DNA of 64,000 nucleotides from Coprobacillaceae bacterium UN01-12pH3A (GCA_027676805.1 JAQENU010000007.1:1-64000), one strand, 5' to 3'; shown: positions 36,072 through 44,976, counted from the first letter of the stretch. Notes: generated by a model from the sequence alone, not told the origin. Translations and numbers: made by a program.

Positions 36072-37055
36072 TTACTGATGTCCCACAATAGAATGAGGAA
36101 GATAAAATTCTTCGAGTAATGCAATATCTTCTTTACTCAACGTGATATCTAAGGCACCGATAAAATCATCTAAATATTTCTCTTTTGTAATTCCTACGAT
36201 CGGTGCAGTCACCCCTTTGTACCAAAGCCATGCAACCGCAATCTGCGAACGCGTTGCATGATGTTTTTCTGCGATTTCCGCTACTCTTTGTACGATCAGT
36301 TTATCCTGTGTTTCTGTGGTATCGTATTTTTGTTTAGCTACTTGATCTTCCTGTGCGCGTTTCGATTCACTGTCCCAATCTCTTGTCAGACGTCCGGCAG
36401 CAAGAGGACTGTATGGTACTAAAGCGACTCCCATATCCAAACATAAGGGATTCATTTCTCGTTCTTCTTCACGGTACAGTAAATTATAATGTCCCTGCAT
36501 GACTGAGAATTTCGTCCAGCCGTTCTTTTCTGCTGTATATTGTGCCTTTTGAAATTGCCAGGCATACATGCTGGAAGCCCCGATATAATGAACTTTACCT
36601 GATCGGACTAAGTCATTGAGAGCACACATTGTTTCTTCGATCGGTGTCTGATAGTCCCAGCGATGAATATACAGTAAATCAATATAATCTGTCTGTAAAC
36701 GTTGAAGCGACTGTTCAACTTCATGAAGAATTGATTTTCTTGAAAGTCCCGAACCATTTGGTCCATCATGCATCCTTCCGCTCACTTTCGTGGCAATAAC
36801 GATTTCCTCTCTAACAGCATAGTCTTTTAATGCTTTCCCTAAGATTTCTTCGCTGCTGCCTAATCCATAGACATTCGCAGTGTCAAAGAAATTGATGCCT
36901 AAATCCAATGCTTTTTTAATAATCCTTCTTGAGTCATCTTCCCCTAATACCCAGCTGTGAATCCATTTTTTCGGATCACCAAAACTCATACAGCCTAAAC
37001 ATATTTTTGATACATCTAATCCAGTATTTCCCAATTTAACGTATTCCATATTCAT
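36072..37055 (-). CDS. aldo/keto reductase
   Basis: A 327-residue AKR with the catalytic tetrad visible: D in FFDTANVYG, Y55-type tyrosine in the same segment, K in IATKVSG and H in LLYIHRWDYQ. Substrate-side PYSPLAAGRLTRDW is typical of the YhdN/Tas-like group. NADPH-dependent reduction of carbonyls. Last gene of a unit with a phosphatase and an MBL hydrolase, behind a TetR gene. Confidence 0.9.
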   Translation of the reverse strand: MNMEYVKLGNTGLDVSKICLGCMSFGDPKKWIHSWVLGEDDSRRIIKKALDLGINFFDTANVYGLGSSEEILGKALKDYAVREEIVIATKVSGRMHDGPNGSGLSRKSILHEVEQSLQRLQTDYIDLLYIHRWDYQTPIEETMCALNDLVRSGKVHYIGASSMYAWQFQKAQYTAEKNGWTKFSVMQGHYNLLYREEEREMNPLCLDMGVALVPYSPLAAGRLTRDWDSESKRAQEDQVAKQKYDTTETQDKLIVQRVAEIAEKHHATRSQIAVAWLWYKGVTAPIVGITKEKYLDDFIGALDITLSKEDIALLEEFYLPHSIVGHQ

Positions 37056-37061
37056 TGCCTC

Positions 37062-37634
37062 CTAATGATGTTGTCTGATCACTTCTTTTAAATAAAACTG
37101 ATGGTCTGTAAATTCATAAACAAAGATACAGCAGTTGCCAAAGCCTTTTTTTAATTCTTCCATAGGATCTTGGATTGCTCTTAAAAAATTAAAGCAGGCA
37201 CCGCTGTGTGAAACAGCTAAGACAGAGCTGTGATCTTCTTTTTCCATTATGGCAGTTAGAGTTTCCACCATTCGATCCCTTACTGTATTTGAGGACTCCC
37301 CGCCAAACTGCAAATAATAGGTTTCACATTCTTTAGGGGTCTGACAGTTTAGACGTTCGCTTTCTCCTTCCAGTTCACCATAAAACATCTCTTTTAATCC
37401 TTTCAGTCGCGTATAAGGCAAATCGGTGATATGCTCTAAAGTATCACTGCAGCGCTCACTGGTTGAACAGTAGGCATGGTCAAAGACAATGGTCTGATCT
37501 TTAAAATACTGCCCCGCTGCTATCGCCTGTTGAATACCGTTTTTTGTCAAAGGAGAATCACACCAGCCTTGAATGCGGTGCTGCACATTAAACATGGTTT
37601 CTCCATGCCGCATTAAATAAAGCGTCTTTTTCAT
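37062..37634 (-). CDS. histidine phosphatase (phosphoglycerate mutase-like)
   Basis: A 190-residue protein with the phospho-histidine motif LYLMRHGETMFNVQHRIQGW at the N-terminus, SERCSDTLEHI, and VLAVSHSGACFNFLRA as the second catalytic histidine region. Acts on a small phosphorylated metabolite. The start overlaps the stop of the MBL gene by four bases (ATGA), so the two are translationally coupled. Confidence 0.85.
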   Translation of the reverse strand: MKKTLYLMRHGETMFNVQHRIQGWCDSPLTKNGIQQAIAAGQYFKDQTIVFDHAYCSTSERCSDTLEHITDLPYTRLKGLKEMFYGELEGESERLNCQTPKECETYYLQFGGESSNTVRDRMVETLTAIMEKEDHSSVLAVSHSGACFNFLRAIQDPMEELKKGFGNCCIFVYEFTDHQFYLKEVIRQHH

Positions 37635-38458
37635 TCTTTCACCTGTTTCTTAGTCAAAGTAAAGGGTTCTCCCGGTGCTAAGACACGTATACGTTCTGGG
37701 TGAATGACTTTATCCTTCAAGGATTCAGGATCTCCGTTAAAAGGTGACATATCCGGGGCATCAACGCTTCCCCAATGAATACAGATCAAATCTGCATGTG
37801 GATAAGTATTAGCTAATAAGACAGCACCATCGAATGTAATATGCCAGTCATTATCACTGAAATCAAACAATATAATATCCGGAGCCGGCATTTTCAAATG
37901 TTCTTCCATGAGTTTGGAATCTCCTGGCAGCCATATCGTTCCATCTATCGTATCCAGCCAATACCCACAGTAATCTTCCTCTTTCCATTCTCTGTACTGA
38001 TATTTTGCGGAGTCGTTTTGCCAGTTATGTCTTGCCGGAGTTAATGTGACATTAATATTATTTACCCTAAAAGTATCATGAATAGTATGTCCGATTCCGT
38101 TAATGTTCTCATCTTTCATCACTTCTGCCACATAATAAGGGGCATGGTAAGCGTCACAAACAGACTTTAAATCCGTGCATGTCAGTCTGCTGAAATGGTC
38201 ATTATCAATATGTGTAATCAGTACCGCTTCTAAATGAGGAACCGCCTGCGGCAAAATTGGCATTTCAAAAAGCAGCGGTATATCAAATCCTTCCAGTAAA
38301 GGATCAATCATCAGTGTCGTACCACGGCTGTTGATCATAATGCTGGCACTGCCAAGCCAACGTATTTCAGTTTTACGAATCGGCAAAAAAGCTTCATCAC
38401 TTACTTTTATTACTTCTTTAGGCATTGCCTGTCCATGTTCACTTCTTTTTATTTCCAT
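37631..38458 (-). CDS. MBL-fold hydrolase (UlaG/YtkL-like)
   Basis: A 275-residue metallo-beta-lactamase-fold protein: IRWLGSASIMINSRGTTLMI, LITHIDNDHFSRLT (metal site with Asn replacing one His of HxHxDH), TPARHNWQNDSAKYQY, IWLPGDSKL and ICIHWGSVDAPD. The ATG at 38458 has AAAGGAGGGC upstream; the longer frame starts inside the promoter region. Substrate unknown. First gene of the AKR operon. Confidence 0.8.
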   Translation of the reverse strand: MEIKRSEHGQAMPKEVIKVSDEAFLPIRKTEIRWLGSASIMINSRGTTLMIDPLLEGFDIPLLFEMPILPQAVPHLEAVLITHIDNDHFSRLTCTDLKSVCDAYHAPYYVAEVMKDENINGIGHTIHDTFRVNNINVTLTPARHNWQNDSAKYQYREWKEEDYCGYWLDTIDGTIWLPGDSKLMEEHLKMPAPDIILFDFSDNDWHITFDGAVLLANTYPHADLICIHWGSVDAPDMSPFNGDPESLKDKVIHPERIRVLAPGEPFTLTKKQVKE

Positions 38459-38547
38459 AAATAAAAGCCCTCCTTTTCTATACAATTTCATTTTACTGTA
38501 TAAAGAAAGAGGGCGCAATTTACAAATATTTTTATGTTGTCTATAAA

Positions 38548-38571
38548 TTGACATTTTATTTAAATTGTCAA
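38548..38571 (-). promoter_or_regulatory. promoter/dyad upstream of the MBL-phosphatase-AKR operon
   Basis: Arms TTGACA (38548-38553) and TGTCAA (38566-38571) form a 6-bp dyad with a 12-base gap. On the minus strand the left arm doubles as a -35 box (TTGACA). It lies between tetR and the operon, so it may be the TetR operator. Confidence 0.45.
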
Positions 38572-38572
38572 C

Positions 38573-39151
38573 CTATTCATTCTTTTGATAAGGATTATAT
38601 CCTGTTTTGGCATCGGCAAACAGTTTTTCCATGCCGATTCCGCGCATTTTCGTAATCAGTGATGCCATTTCTTCACAACTGGCAGGCATATCTGATAATA
38701 TCCAAGAAAGCGTCATACTGCTGGAAGCCGTCGCATGGTATTCGGTTGCAAAGCGAAGTGCCTCAGGCATTGGCTTTTCTCCATAAAGATGCTGATGCCA
38801 CTCTAAGTCAAATTGTTTGCAGTGATCAAAAATATAATCTCTTAAACAATTCTGATCCTCCATCAAACAGGCTTGTTTCATAAAGACATGATATTTTTTC
38901 ATTCTTTTAAAGGTATCCAAGAGGGACTCATAAAAATCAATCTCAGTATTGGCATTGTTGTAGCGAGGTATGATCTTTTCTAAATAAATATATTGAATCA
39001 GGTCATTTTTATCCTTGAAATGATTATAAAATGTCTGTCGGCTGACTTCTGTTTTATTCAATAATTGTTTGATGGTAATCGAATCCAGCGGCATTTCTTC
39101 ACAAAGTTCCAGCAATCCATTTGCCAAAAGGGCTTTTATATTAATAGCCAT
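38573..39151 (-). CDS. TetR/AcrR-family regulator
   Basis: A 192-residue regulator with a TetR helix-turn-helix (DSITIKQLLNKTEVSRQTFY, NHFKDKNDLIQYI) and an all-helical ligand domain with a C-terminal segment HATASSSMTLSWILSDMPAS. This looks like the DhaS/TetR_C_33-type subfamily. It lies immediately upstream of the MBL-phosphatase-AKR genes in the same direction and probably controls them through the dyad at 38548. Confidence 0.85.
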   Translation of the reverse strand: MAINIKALLANGLLELCEEMPLDSITIKQLLNKTEVSRQTFYNHFKDKNDLIQYIYLEKIIPRYNNANTEIDFYESLLDTFKRMKKYHVFMKQACLMEDQNCLRDYIFDHCKQFDLEWHQHLYGEKPMPEALRFATEYHATASSSMTLSWILSDMPASCEEMASLITKMRGIGMEKLFADAKTGYNPYQKNE

Positions 39152-39202
39152 ACTCCCACCTCCTGTTCTTAGTATATCAGTTTTTATACAAGTATAATAA
39201 GA

Positions 39203-39580
39203 TTATAAAGAAATTAATAACTCTCTTTTATCCATTTCTTCTTTAAGCAGCATTAATGACAGGGACATGGCACTTATCAAAGGGACAAATCGCTGATAAT
39301 AAGGGGTTCCCATTTCAAACTTAGACTGTCCTTTTTCACATTTATGAATAATAGAAAGGATGGGAGGCAGTGCCTGACGAAGTTCTTCTAGTGTATAAAC
39401 AGAAAGATTCTCCTGTCTGACTAAGGCTTTTGCGATATACAGCGCTTTTATTCTGTTTTCCAATAAGGAATACTGTGAACTTCCTTTTGTAAATTTAGGC
39501 TGCATCTTTTCACAGTTTTTAATAGTGGAAGAAATTATCTTTTCTGCTTCATTTAATTCTTCTGATGTCTTATTCTCCAT
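39203..39580 (-). CDS. hypothetical protein with internal duplication
   Basis: A 125-residue helical protein made of two similar halves: IISSTIKNCEKMQPKFTKGS then QYSLLENRIKALYIAKAL, and ILSIIHKCEKGQSKFEMGTP then YYQRFVPLISAMSLSLMLL. Each half has the pattern I-x-K/N-CEK-x-Q-x-KF-x3-G(S/T). It recurs in Erysipelotrichia and Clostridia as proteins of unknown function. It probably folds as a four-helix bundle. Starts MENKTSEELNEAEKI. Confidence 0.65.
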   Translation of the reverse strand: MENKTSEELNEAEKIISSTIKNCEKMQPKFTKGSSQYSLLENRIKALYIAKALVRQENLSVYTLEELRQALPPILSIIHKCEKGQSKFEMGTPYYQRFVPLISAMSLSLMLLKEEMDKRELLISL

Positions 39581-39677
39581 AAACTCCCTCCTTCTTCTGT
39601 TTTTATATTCTATCCTTTATTTATTTTATGTGCAATATAAAAGAACTCTTCACCCTAATGGCTCCAAGTTCCTAAGT

Positions 39678-40667
39678 TCAATGCTTAAACGTTATTGGAC
39701 GGATTAGTTTACCTAAAGAAATAATTTGATCTTTATTTTGAGAATAAAGCGGTAATTGGACAGCAATAATTTCACTATTGTCATATGTTTTAAAAAAGTA
39801 TTGTGAGGTTGTCAAATCTATAAACGCAGTATATTGAGTATAATCACTGGTTTTACGTTTAGTCATGACTACGCCTTTAGGAATACTCACACTTTCCATG
39901 ACATGAAAACAAGCAGTTACTGCTTCACTTTGATTATTTGAGTAAATGGTATGGCTTTTTATAAAGGCGGCTCTGACAAAGCGGGATGACGGCGTATAGT
40001 CTCCTGGTAAGCCGAAGGTCCCAGCGCCTTGACCAAATGGCATTAAGCTAAATGCGTTCCACTTTATCGCTTCCATCTGTGTCGGGGTTACATTCATATA
40101 ATTTCTTAAATTTGTCATATGCCATAGAAAGTCAGGACTGTTTGCCAGCACCCCGATGGGATTGTTCATCACCTGTAAGCCTTTTTCTGTTTTTTCAATG
40201 ACACAGCAGGCGCCCTCTTTATCTGCCATAATCCAGTGAAGCGGGGCTACCGATTGTGTTACCGGATCTTCTATGCCCACAATCCGAATTGTTTTTAATA
40301 ATTCCGCTGCCTGATGAACATTTGCACAGGTGCTCAATAAAAACTTGGTCATTTCAAGTGCCGTGACAGATAAAGTTTGACGCTCCTGCATGTCAATCGG
40401 ATCATAAACCGCATAACCGGGAAAATATAAAACTGCGACCGCAAAGCCCATCTCATTGACGCCATCTGCAAAAGTTACCGGAGAAATATCCTGACCAATG
40501 CCCATAAAAGTATAATTTGTCTTGATCGTATGCGTATTTAACTGATTATTCCATTCATAGCCTCTAGGCACGACATAAAGCTGCGGATCTAAAGGATAAG
40601 AAAAATCCATCGTACGTCCTAAGAAAATACTGCCAAACTGCGTTTTAACATTGATAGCTGTGCACAT
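39678..40667 (-). CDS. choloylglycine hydrolase family enzyme (bile salt hydrolase / penicillin acylase type)
   Basis: A 329-residue Ntn-hydrolase. Met is followed by the catalytic Cys2 (MCTAI), exposed after Met removal. Arg18 and Asp21 are in LGRTMDFSYP, a conserved asparagine in ADGVNEMG, another in GVLANSPDFLWHMTNLRNY, and the late Arg in TPSSRFVRAAF. This set matches bile salt hydrolases and penicillin V acylases; the two are hard to separate by eye. No signal peptide. Deconjugates bile salts in gut Firmicutes. Neighbours are an MFS transporter upstream and a hypothetical gene. Confidence 0.88.
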   Translation of the reverse strand: MCTAINVKTQFGSIFLGRTMDFSYPLDPQLYVVPRGYEWNNQLNTHTIKTNYTFMGIGQDISPVTFADGVNEMGFAVAVLYFPGYAVYDPIDMQERQTLSVTALEMTKFLLSTCANVHQAAELLKTIRIVGIEDPVTQSVAPLHWIMADKEGACCVIEKTEKGLQVMNNPIGVLANSPDFLWHMTNLRNYMNVTPTQMEAIKWNAFSLMPFGQGAGTFGLPGDYTPSSRFVRAAFIKSHTIYSNNQSEAVTACFHVMESVSIPKGVVMTKRKTSDYTQYTAFIDLTTSQYFFKTYDNSEIIAVQLPLYSQNKDQIISLGKLIRPITFKH

Positions 40668-40753
40668 AAGCCCTCCTAAGTTTATATCTTCTACTGTTAT
40701 ATATTCTATTTATATAAGAGATATTCCTTAGCTAAGATTCTCTAAGTATATTC

Positions 40754-40785
40754 AAACAAAAAAGATCCAATATTACATTGAATCT
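40754..40785 (-). terminator. terminator between MFS and bsh-like genes
   Basis: Stem AGATTCAAT/ATTGGATCT (one G-U pair), 5-base loop, then T6G T3 on the minus strand. The MFS gene and the choloylglycine hydrolase gene are therefore separate transcripts. Confidence 0.75.
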
Positions 40786-41942
40786 TAATCTTGAATCGGT
40801 CTTTTAATAAAGAAAGCGACTAATGCCAGTATTCCAAAGACAACCCCACTCATAATGAACTGACTGTTTAAATCCGTTGTGATATAACTAAACAGATTAC
40901 CAAGATATGGAGCCAAGAATGCACCTAAACTTTGGAACACAAGAACAACACTGGTTGCACTCTCACCAAAATGGGCATAAACAGAATGAATTTTCTCTTG
41001 AATAAATGGTACAAATGCCATATAGCCAAAACCTAATATAAATCCTGCAATCAGCATTGTAATGAGGTGATTAAACATTCCCCCAATAACAAATGCCAAC
41101 GCACATAATATATAGAATAAAACTAAAGACATGTCTTTTATTTTTGAATAGATCTTTCCGTATATCGCACCGCTTAATAAAGAACCTAAAGAGATCAGCA
41201 TAATAATGGTACTTCCGTCTTTTGCCGTTCCATACCCTGCCTGTGTGACTAAAGAAGAACACTTAATGACAAACAATGTCGCTAAGGCTACAGAAAGAAA
41301 CATTAATAATGACAGACTAACTAATCCGGTAATATCTTTAAATGATTTAGTGGTATGTTGATGAGTTTCTTTATTCTCATGAATGTCTTCATTCTTTACA
41401 TTTGGTACAAATAAAAAGACAATAATCAGTACAATAAAGCTGACAAAGTAAGTAATAAACGAATAGTTCCAACCAAATACTAGAAGCTGTCCGGCAATAA
41501 AGGTGGCAATCAAACTTCCTAATCCACCAATGCTTCCCTGCATTCCGATCATGGTGCTTCTCGTTTCCCCATCAAAAAACGAAATAATTAAGGTAAGCAA
41601 TGTAGAAGAAATTAACCCTACACCGATTCCAAAAACAGCTCTGGATAACAGAATGAGCATAATTTCCTGAATGAAAATAGGGATAATACCCCCGATGCCG
41701 CATAAGATAATTCCCAAAAGGATATTGTTTTTATAGCCTATCTTTTTAGCGATAAATCTTCCAAACATAATAGCCAGCATTTGAAATAATGATGGAATCG
41801 TTGTGATTAATTCAATGATATAAAGCGGAGTAGAAGAAAAGGGTTTTGCCATTTCCGGGATATTTCCCGCAATCGCATTTGTTGATGCTGTGACAAAACA
41901 GCAAGACAGCAATGCAATTTTTAACTTTAAATTGTGATTCAT
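40785..41942 (-). CDS. MFS transporter
   Basis: A 385-residue, twelve-helix MFS protein with MFS motif A (MFGRFIAKKIGYKNNILLGI) and a second-half motif SLVLFYILCALAFVIGGMFN. It is near the choloylglycine hydrolase gene, but a terminator lies between, so a shared bile-acid role is only a possibility. Sugar-phosphate, drug or bile acid transport are all compatible. Confidence 0.8.
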   Translation of the reverse strand: MNHNLKLKIALLSCCFVTASTNAIAGNIPEMAKPFSSTPLYIIELITTIPSLFQMLAIMFGRFIAKKIGYKNNILLGIILCGIGGIIPIFIQEIMLILLSRAVFGIGVGLISSTLLTLIISFFDGETRSTMIGMQGSIGGLGSLIATFIAGQLLVFGWNYSFITYFVSFIVLIIVFLFVPNVKNEDIHENKETHQHTTKSFKDITGLVSLSLLMFLSVALATLFVIKCSSLVTQAGYGTAKDGSTIIMLISLGSLLSGAIYGKIYSKIKDMSLVLFYILCALAFVIGGMFNHLITMLIAGFILGFGYMAFVPFIQEKIHSVYAHFGESATSVVLVFQSLGAFLAPYLGNLFSYITTDLNSQFIMSGVVFGILALVAFFIKRPIQD

Positions 41943-42110
41943 ATATTTCCCTCCTGATTCTTATTTAAAATATCTTACAGATATGAACTGCGTTGTATTG
42001 CAAGCTCTATTATATCAGCAGAGTTTAATATAATAAAATACCTATATAGAATAGTGTATCATACATAAAAAGCATGGGAAAAGGTCGTTAAATTATAGAA
42101 TTTTATATAA

Positions 42111-42138
42111 AAAAACTACTAAATCAAATTCAGTAGTT
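42111..42138 (-). terminator. terminator after the methyltransferase gene
   Basis: Stem AACTACT / AGTAGTT (42114-42120, 42132-42138), followed on the minus strand by TTTTT. Confidence 0.65.
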
Positions 42139-42182
42139 AAAAATCAATCATATCATTATCTATAATTATATATTAAAGTAAT

Positions 42183-42701
42183 TTAAAAGTAGCGCCTGAC
42201 ATGCCGCATATACTCCACATAGTCCTCATTGAATCTACTAAGACACCATCTTTCTTCGGAAAGAATAATCCAGTGTGCACAAATTTGAAATAGGAGTACT
42301 GCTAAGATGAATAAAATAGAACGGGTGATGATGGCACTCCCTAGAAAATACAAGAAATAACCTACATACATCGGATTACGGGAATAGCGATAAATCCCTT
42401 GTCGATTTAGTCCGTTAGAGTCAGGCTTAGCAAAAGCTATGGTGGATAAAACAAGAATAACCATTCCTAAAATATAAAGGATGAAACCTAATAAAAATGT
42501 ATAGTGATGTACTTGAATCTTTAAGAAAAGCGGATAAAGAAGGATGAAAATATTGGATAACTGATAAACAAGGTAGGCCGTTCTTTCTTTTCCTTGAAGC
42601 GGTGCAAAAAGGGATGCACGTGGCAATGCCTCTTTATTAACCATCTGCATTAAGCCAAAGCGTATAAAAAAGAATGGAATCATCAGTAAAAAAGCATTCA
42701 T
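42183..42701 (-). CDS. isoprenylcysteine carboxyl methyltransferase-family protein
   Basis: A 172-residue integral membrane protein with four to five helices and the ICMT/PEMT SAM-binding signature GIYRYSRNPMYVGYFLYFLG, then ILSEERWCLSRFNEDYVEYM near the end. In bacteria this family methylates small membrane-associated molecules; the substrate is unknown. Monocistronic by spacing. Confidence 0.85.
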   Translation of the reverse strand: MNAFLLMIPFFFIRFGLMQMVNKEALPRASLFAPLQGKERTAYLVYQLSNIFILLYPLFLKIQVHHYTFLLGFILYILGMVILVLSTIAFAKPDSNGLNRQGIYRYSRNPMYVGYFLYFLGSAIITRSILFILAVLLFQICAHWIILSEERWCLSRFNEDYVEYMRHVRRYF

Positions 42702-42740
42702 TAGCAGTAGACTCTTTTAGCTAGATATAAATTAAACATT

Positions 42741-43223
42741 TTATAGTTTTTTAACATAGATTCCACTATTTTGATCAAAATCAAAACCACATGCCACTAA
42801 CAATCCACAAGAAGCCATGTTTTCCGGTTCCGGCTCTACAACGATTCTTTTGGCATCAGAATGGGATTTAACTTTATCAATTAGTGCTTGAAGAATTTGT
42901 TTGCCAAATCCCTTTTTGAGATAGTTCTCATTTCCAATTAGATAGTCAACACTATATGTTCCGCCTAGTTTGGTATATCCGCCCCATGATTCTCCACTGT
43001 CTTGACAGGCATAATACTGACAAAAGCCTATCGGTTTTCCATTATCTTCCACAATAAAATGATGAAGCCAGCAATATTCATCATTCTGTTTTTCTACTTC
43101 CTCAATCCAATCTAGTGGTTCATGATACCATGTTGCTACATGGGGTAAATAGAGCCACTTTTTAAACAACGCTAAATCGTCAATCGTCATTTCTCTAAGT
43201 ACAATCATTTTTTTCTCCTTCAT
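42741..43223 (-). CDS. GNAT acetyltransferase, aminoglycoside 6'-type fold
   Basis: A 160-residue GNAT with features of the AAC(6')/AacA4 group: FKKWLYLPHVATWYHEPLDW, PIGFCQYYACQDSGESWGG, SVDYLIGNENYLKKGFGKQI and VEPEPENMASCGLLVACGFD. It could acetylate aminoglycosides or an unrelated amine; resistance is not shown. A strong GGAG site precedes the start. Confidence 0.75.
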   Translation of the reverse strand: MKEKKMIVLREMTIDDLALFKKWLYLPHVATWYHEPLDWIEEVEKQNDEYCWLHHFIVEDNGKPIGFCQYYACQDSGESWGGYTKLGGTYSVDYLIGNENYLKKGFGKQILQALIDKVKSHSDAKRIVVEPEPENMASCGLLVACGFDFDQNSGIYVKKL

Positions 43224-43235
43224 TTAAATATTATT

Positions 43236-43401
43236 TTAAAACGGGTTTAATCTTTTTGATAATGAAAATGCCAAGAAATTCATTGATACATTATTAACTG
43301 TATAAAGATAGGTGAACTTAACTCTTATTATTTTAATTTTACAATTAATTTTCATTTGATTCAATAAAACCAGTAAAAATAAATTAAAAGACCCGTTTTA
43401 A
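43236..43401. repeat. 166-bp stretch with terminal inverted repeats (MITE-like)
   Basis: The 342-base gap 43224-43565 holds no gene. Perfect 11-bp inverted repeats TTAAAACGGGT (43236-43246) and ACCCGTTTTAA (43391-43401) bound an AT-rich, non-coding 166-bp segment. No clear target duplication. It could be a miniature inverted-repeat element or two arms of a chance dyad. Confidence 0.3.
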
Positions 43402-43514
43402 GCTTCTTCCTATATAAAAAAGTATGTTTACGATAAGCACCTAAATATTATTTAATGACTAATAGAAAATCTATATTATTATATTTTTATAATATGTATG
43501 GGTTCAGTTTTAGA

Positions 43515-43549
43515 TATAAAAAACTAACCGCAATTGATCCTCGGTTAGT
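43515..43549 (-). terminator. terminator of the DUF2007-like gene
   Basis: Stem ACTAACCG / CGGTTAGT (43523-43549), followed on the minus strand by TTTTTTAT. Confidence 0.75.
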
Positions 43550-43565
43550 CCTACTTATTTGGTTA

Positions 43566-43883
43566 TTATTCAGCAGTTTGATCCTGCGAGAACATTTCAT
43601 CTATAATATTTTTTGCTTTAGGATAATAAGCATAACGTACATAGAACTGGTAATTCTCCAGATACGGTCCTGCTTTTATTGCCATTGCAGCCCCCATACC
43701 GCCGACACATTCATAGGGAATTTGTGCATTATCTAGTTTTTCTTTCAACATCTCTGCCCAAATTGTTTGTTTTTCTATGAGAAAACATATATCTTGATCC
43801 GTTATTTCTCTTAATTGTTTATTACCGCAGCAGCTGCATTCTTCAAAATCACTTAGATGATAGCATTTTTCACAATAGTTCAT
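43566..43883 (-). CDS. zinc-ribbon DUF2007-like protein
   Basis: A 105-residue protein. N-terminal zinc ribbon (YCEKCYHLSDFEECSCCGNK) then a ferredoxin-like domain of DUF2007 type, EMLKEKLDNAQIPYECVGGM and YQFYVRYAYYPKAKNIIDEM. Start is ATG 43883; the earlier ATG (43904) would place AAGGAGGG inside the coding sequence. Role probably in signal transduction; unknown. Confidence 0.7.
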   Translation of the reverse strand: MNYCEKCYHLSDFEECSCCGNKQLREITDQDICFLIEKQTIWAEMLKEKLDNAQIPYECVGGMGAAMAIKAGPYLENYQFYVRYAYYPKAKNIIDEMFSQDQTAE

Positions 43884-44050
43884 AATACTTCCCTCCTTAT
43901 TCATTATTCAATGTATCTTCTTTATTTAATTCTACTATAGATTTTCCTTATTTACAATCTTATCTCCTTTTACAATCTTGGTATATTAGCTATAAGATTG
44001 CTATGATCTTAAATAGTGTTATAATAAAAGTAAAGATAGGTGGGAGAAAA

Positions 44051-44376
44051 ATGGAACTCACTTTAGCTTGATGCCTATGTATTATGGCTATCATTGGAAT
44101 GGGTTGGATGCTTTATACTATTCTCAAAAAGAAAGGATTTATCATTCCCCTTATTGCGTTATTAATGTTTTTTAGATCAGACTACCGATTGCATTGATGG
44201 GGCATCCGCTTGATGCTTATACCACTGACTTTGAAGAAAGTCCCACGAATTATGGCACACATAATACTTATTTGAAGCCTACCAAAGATATTAAAGGGGA
44301 CACTGGCAATCAACTGTTGTACATAGAATGTAAAACCTATGGTATTTTAAAGATATCGAGTTATTATGGATTCTAA
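44051..44376 (+). pseudogene. decayed small membrane/secreted protein gene
   Basis: Starts with GGTGGGAG and ATG at 44051 (MELTLA) but meets TGA at codon 7. The same frame continues CLCIMAIIGMGWMLYTILKK to about 44170. A frame change is then needed to reach RLPIALMGHPLDAYTTDFEE ... ISSYYGF. One nonsense mutation plus one frameshift explain it. The reconstructed protein had one membrane helix and a short soluble part. A terminator follows. Confidence 0.55.
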
Positions 44377-44381
44377 GATGG

Positions 44382-44411
44382 GATTATCCTATTGGATAGT
44401 CTTTTCTTTTT
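44382..44411 (+). terminator. terminator of the decayed gene
   Basis: Stem GATTATCC / GGATAGTC (one G-U) with loop TATT, then TTTTCTTTTT. Confidence 0.75.
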
Positions 44412-44484
44412 ACAAAATAAAAGTATCCTAGGCCTATTTTCAAAAGAATCAAGATACAATCAACATCTTATTAACTATATTCAG

Positions 44485-44976
44485 TTATATTTTAATTTGA
44501 CGAGTAATTTCATCCACAACTTTCTCAATTGGCTGAGTGGCATCAATAATGATTCCCTTTTCGGGTAAATCTTCTCTTGTTTGATGCAGCCTTATCACCA
44601 GTTCTCTTTCCGAAGGTTTTGACCCCCATTCATCTTTAGGACGTTGATCTAATCTATGTTTTAAAGTTTCAAGATCAATATCAAGGATGAATACTTCATT
44701 GAATAGCTCAATAAACTTGAAAAAGTTTCTAGACCCTCCACAAAAGAAGGTTATCGTTTCGTCTTGATTGGCTACTAAAGATTTTACCTTTTCAATGTCC
44801 CATATATGATGTTCATGTGTCAGACCATCCGTTGGCAATCCGGTTTCAGGATCGCCCTGATAGGCTAATTCACGATCTCCATGAATTGCATGGTAACCAC
44901 GTTTTATCAGTTCATCACAAACTGTTGTTTTCCCTGTACAGGAAACCCCTTCAATTAAATAATTCTTAATTCCCAT
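44485..44976 (-). CDS. P-loop kinase-like ATPase
   Basis: A 163-residue protein with Walker A (LIEGVSCTGKTTVCDELIKR, residues 7-26), HAIHGDRELAYQGDPETGLP and FILDIDLETLKHRLDQRPKD. It belongs to the AAA_18/shikimate-kinase-like group of small kinases. A substrate such as a nucleoside or small phosphate ester is likely but unknown. It resembles the fold of the protein at 19192. A PAS-domain gene lies upstream. Confidence 0.75.
   Translation of the reverse strand: MGIKNYLIEGVSCTGKTTVCDELIKRGYHAIHGDRELAYQGDPETGLPTDGLTHEHHIWDIEKVKSLVANQDETITFFCGGSRNFFKFIELFNEVFILDIDLETLKHRLDQRPKDEWGSKPSERELVIRLHQTREDLPEKGIIIDATQPIEKVVDEITRQIKI

Noticed and set aside
43455..43736. Plus-strand frame of 93 codons
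   Set aside because: Runs opposite the terminator and the DUF2007-like gene, no ribosome binding site.
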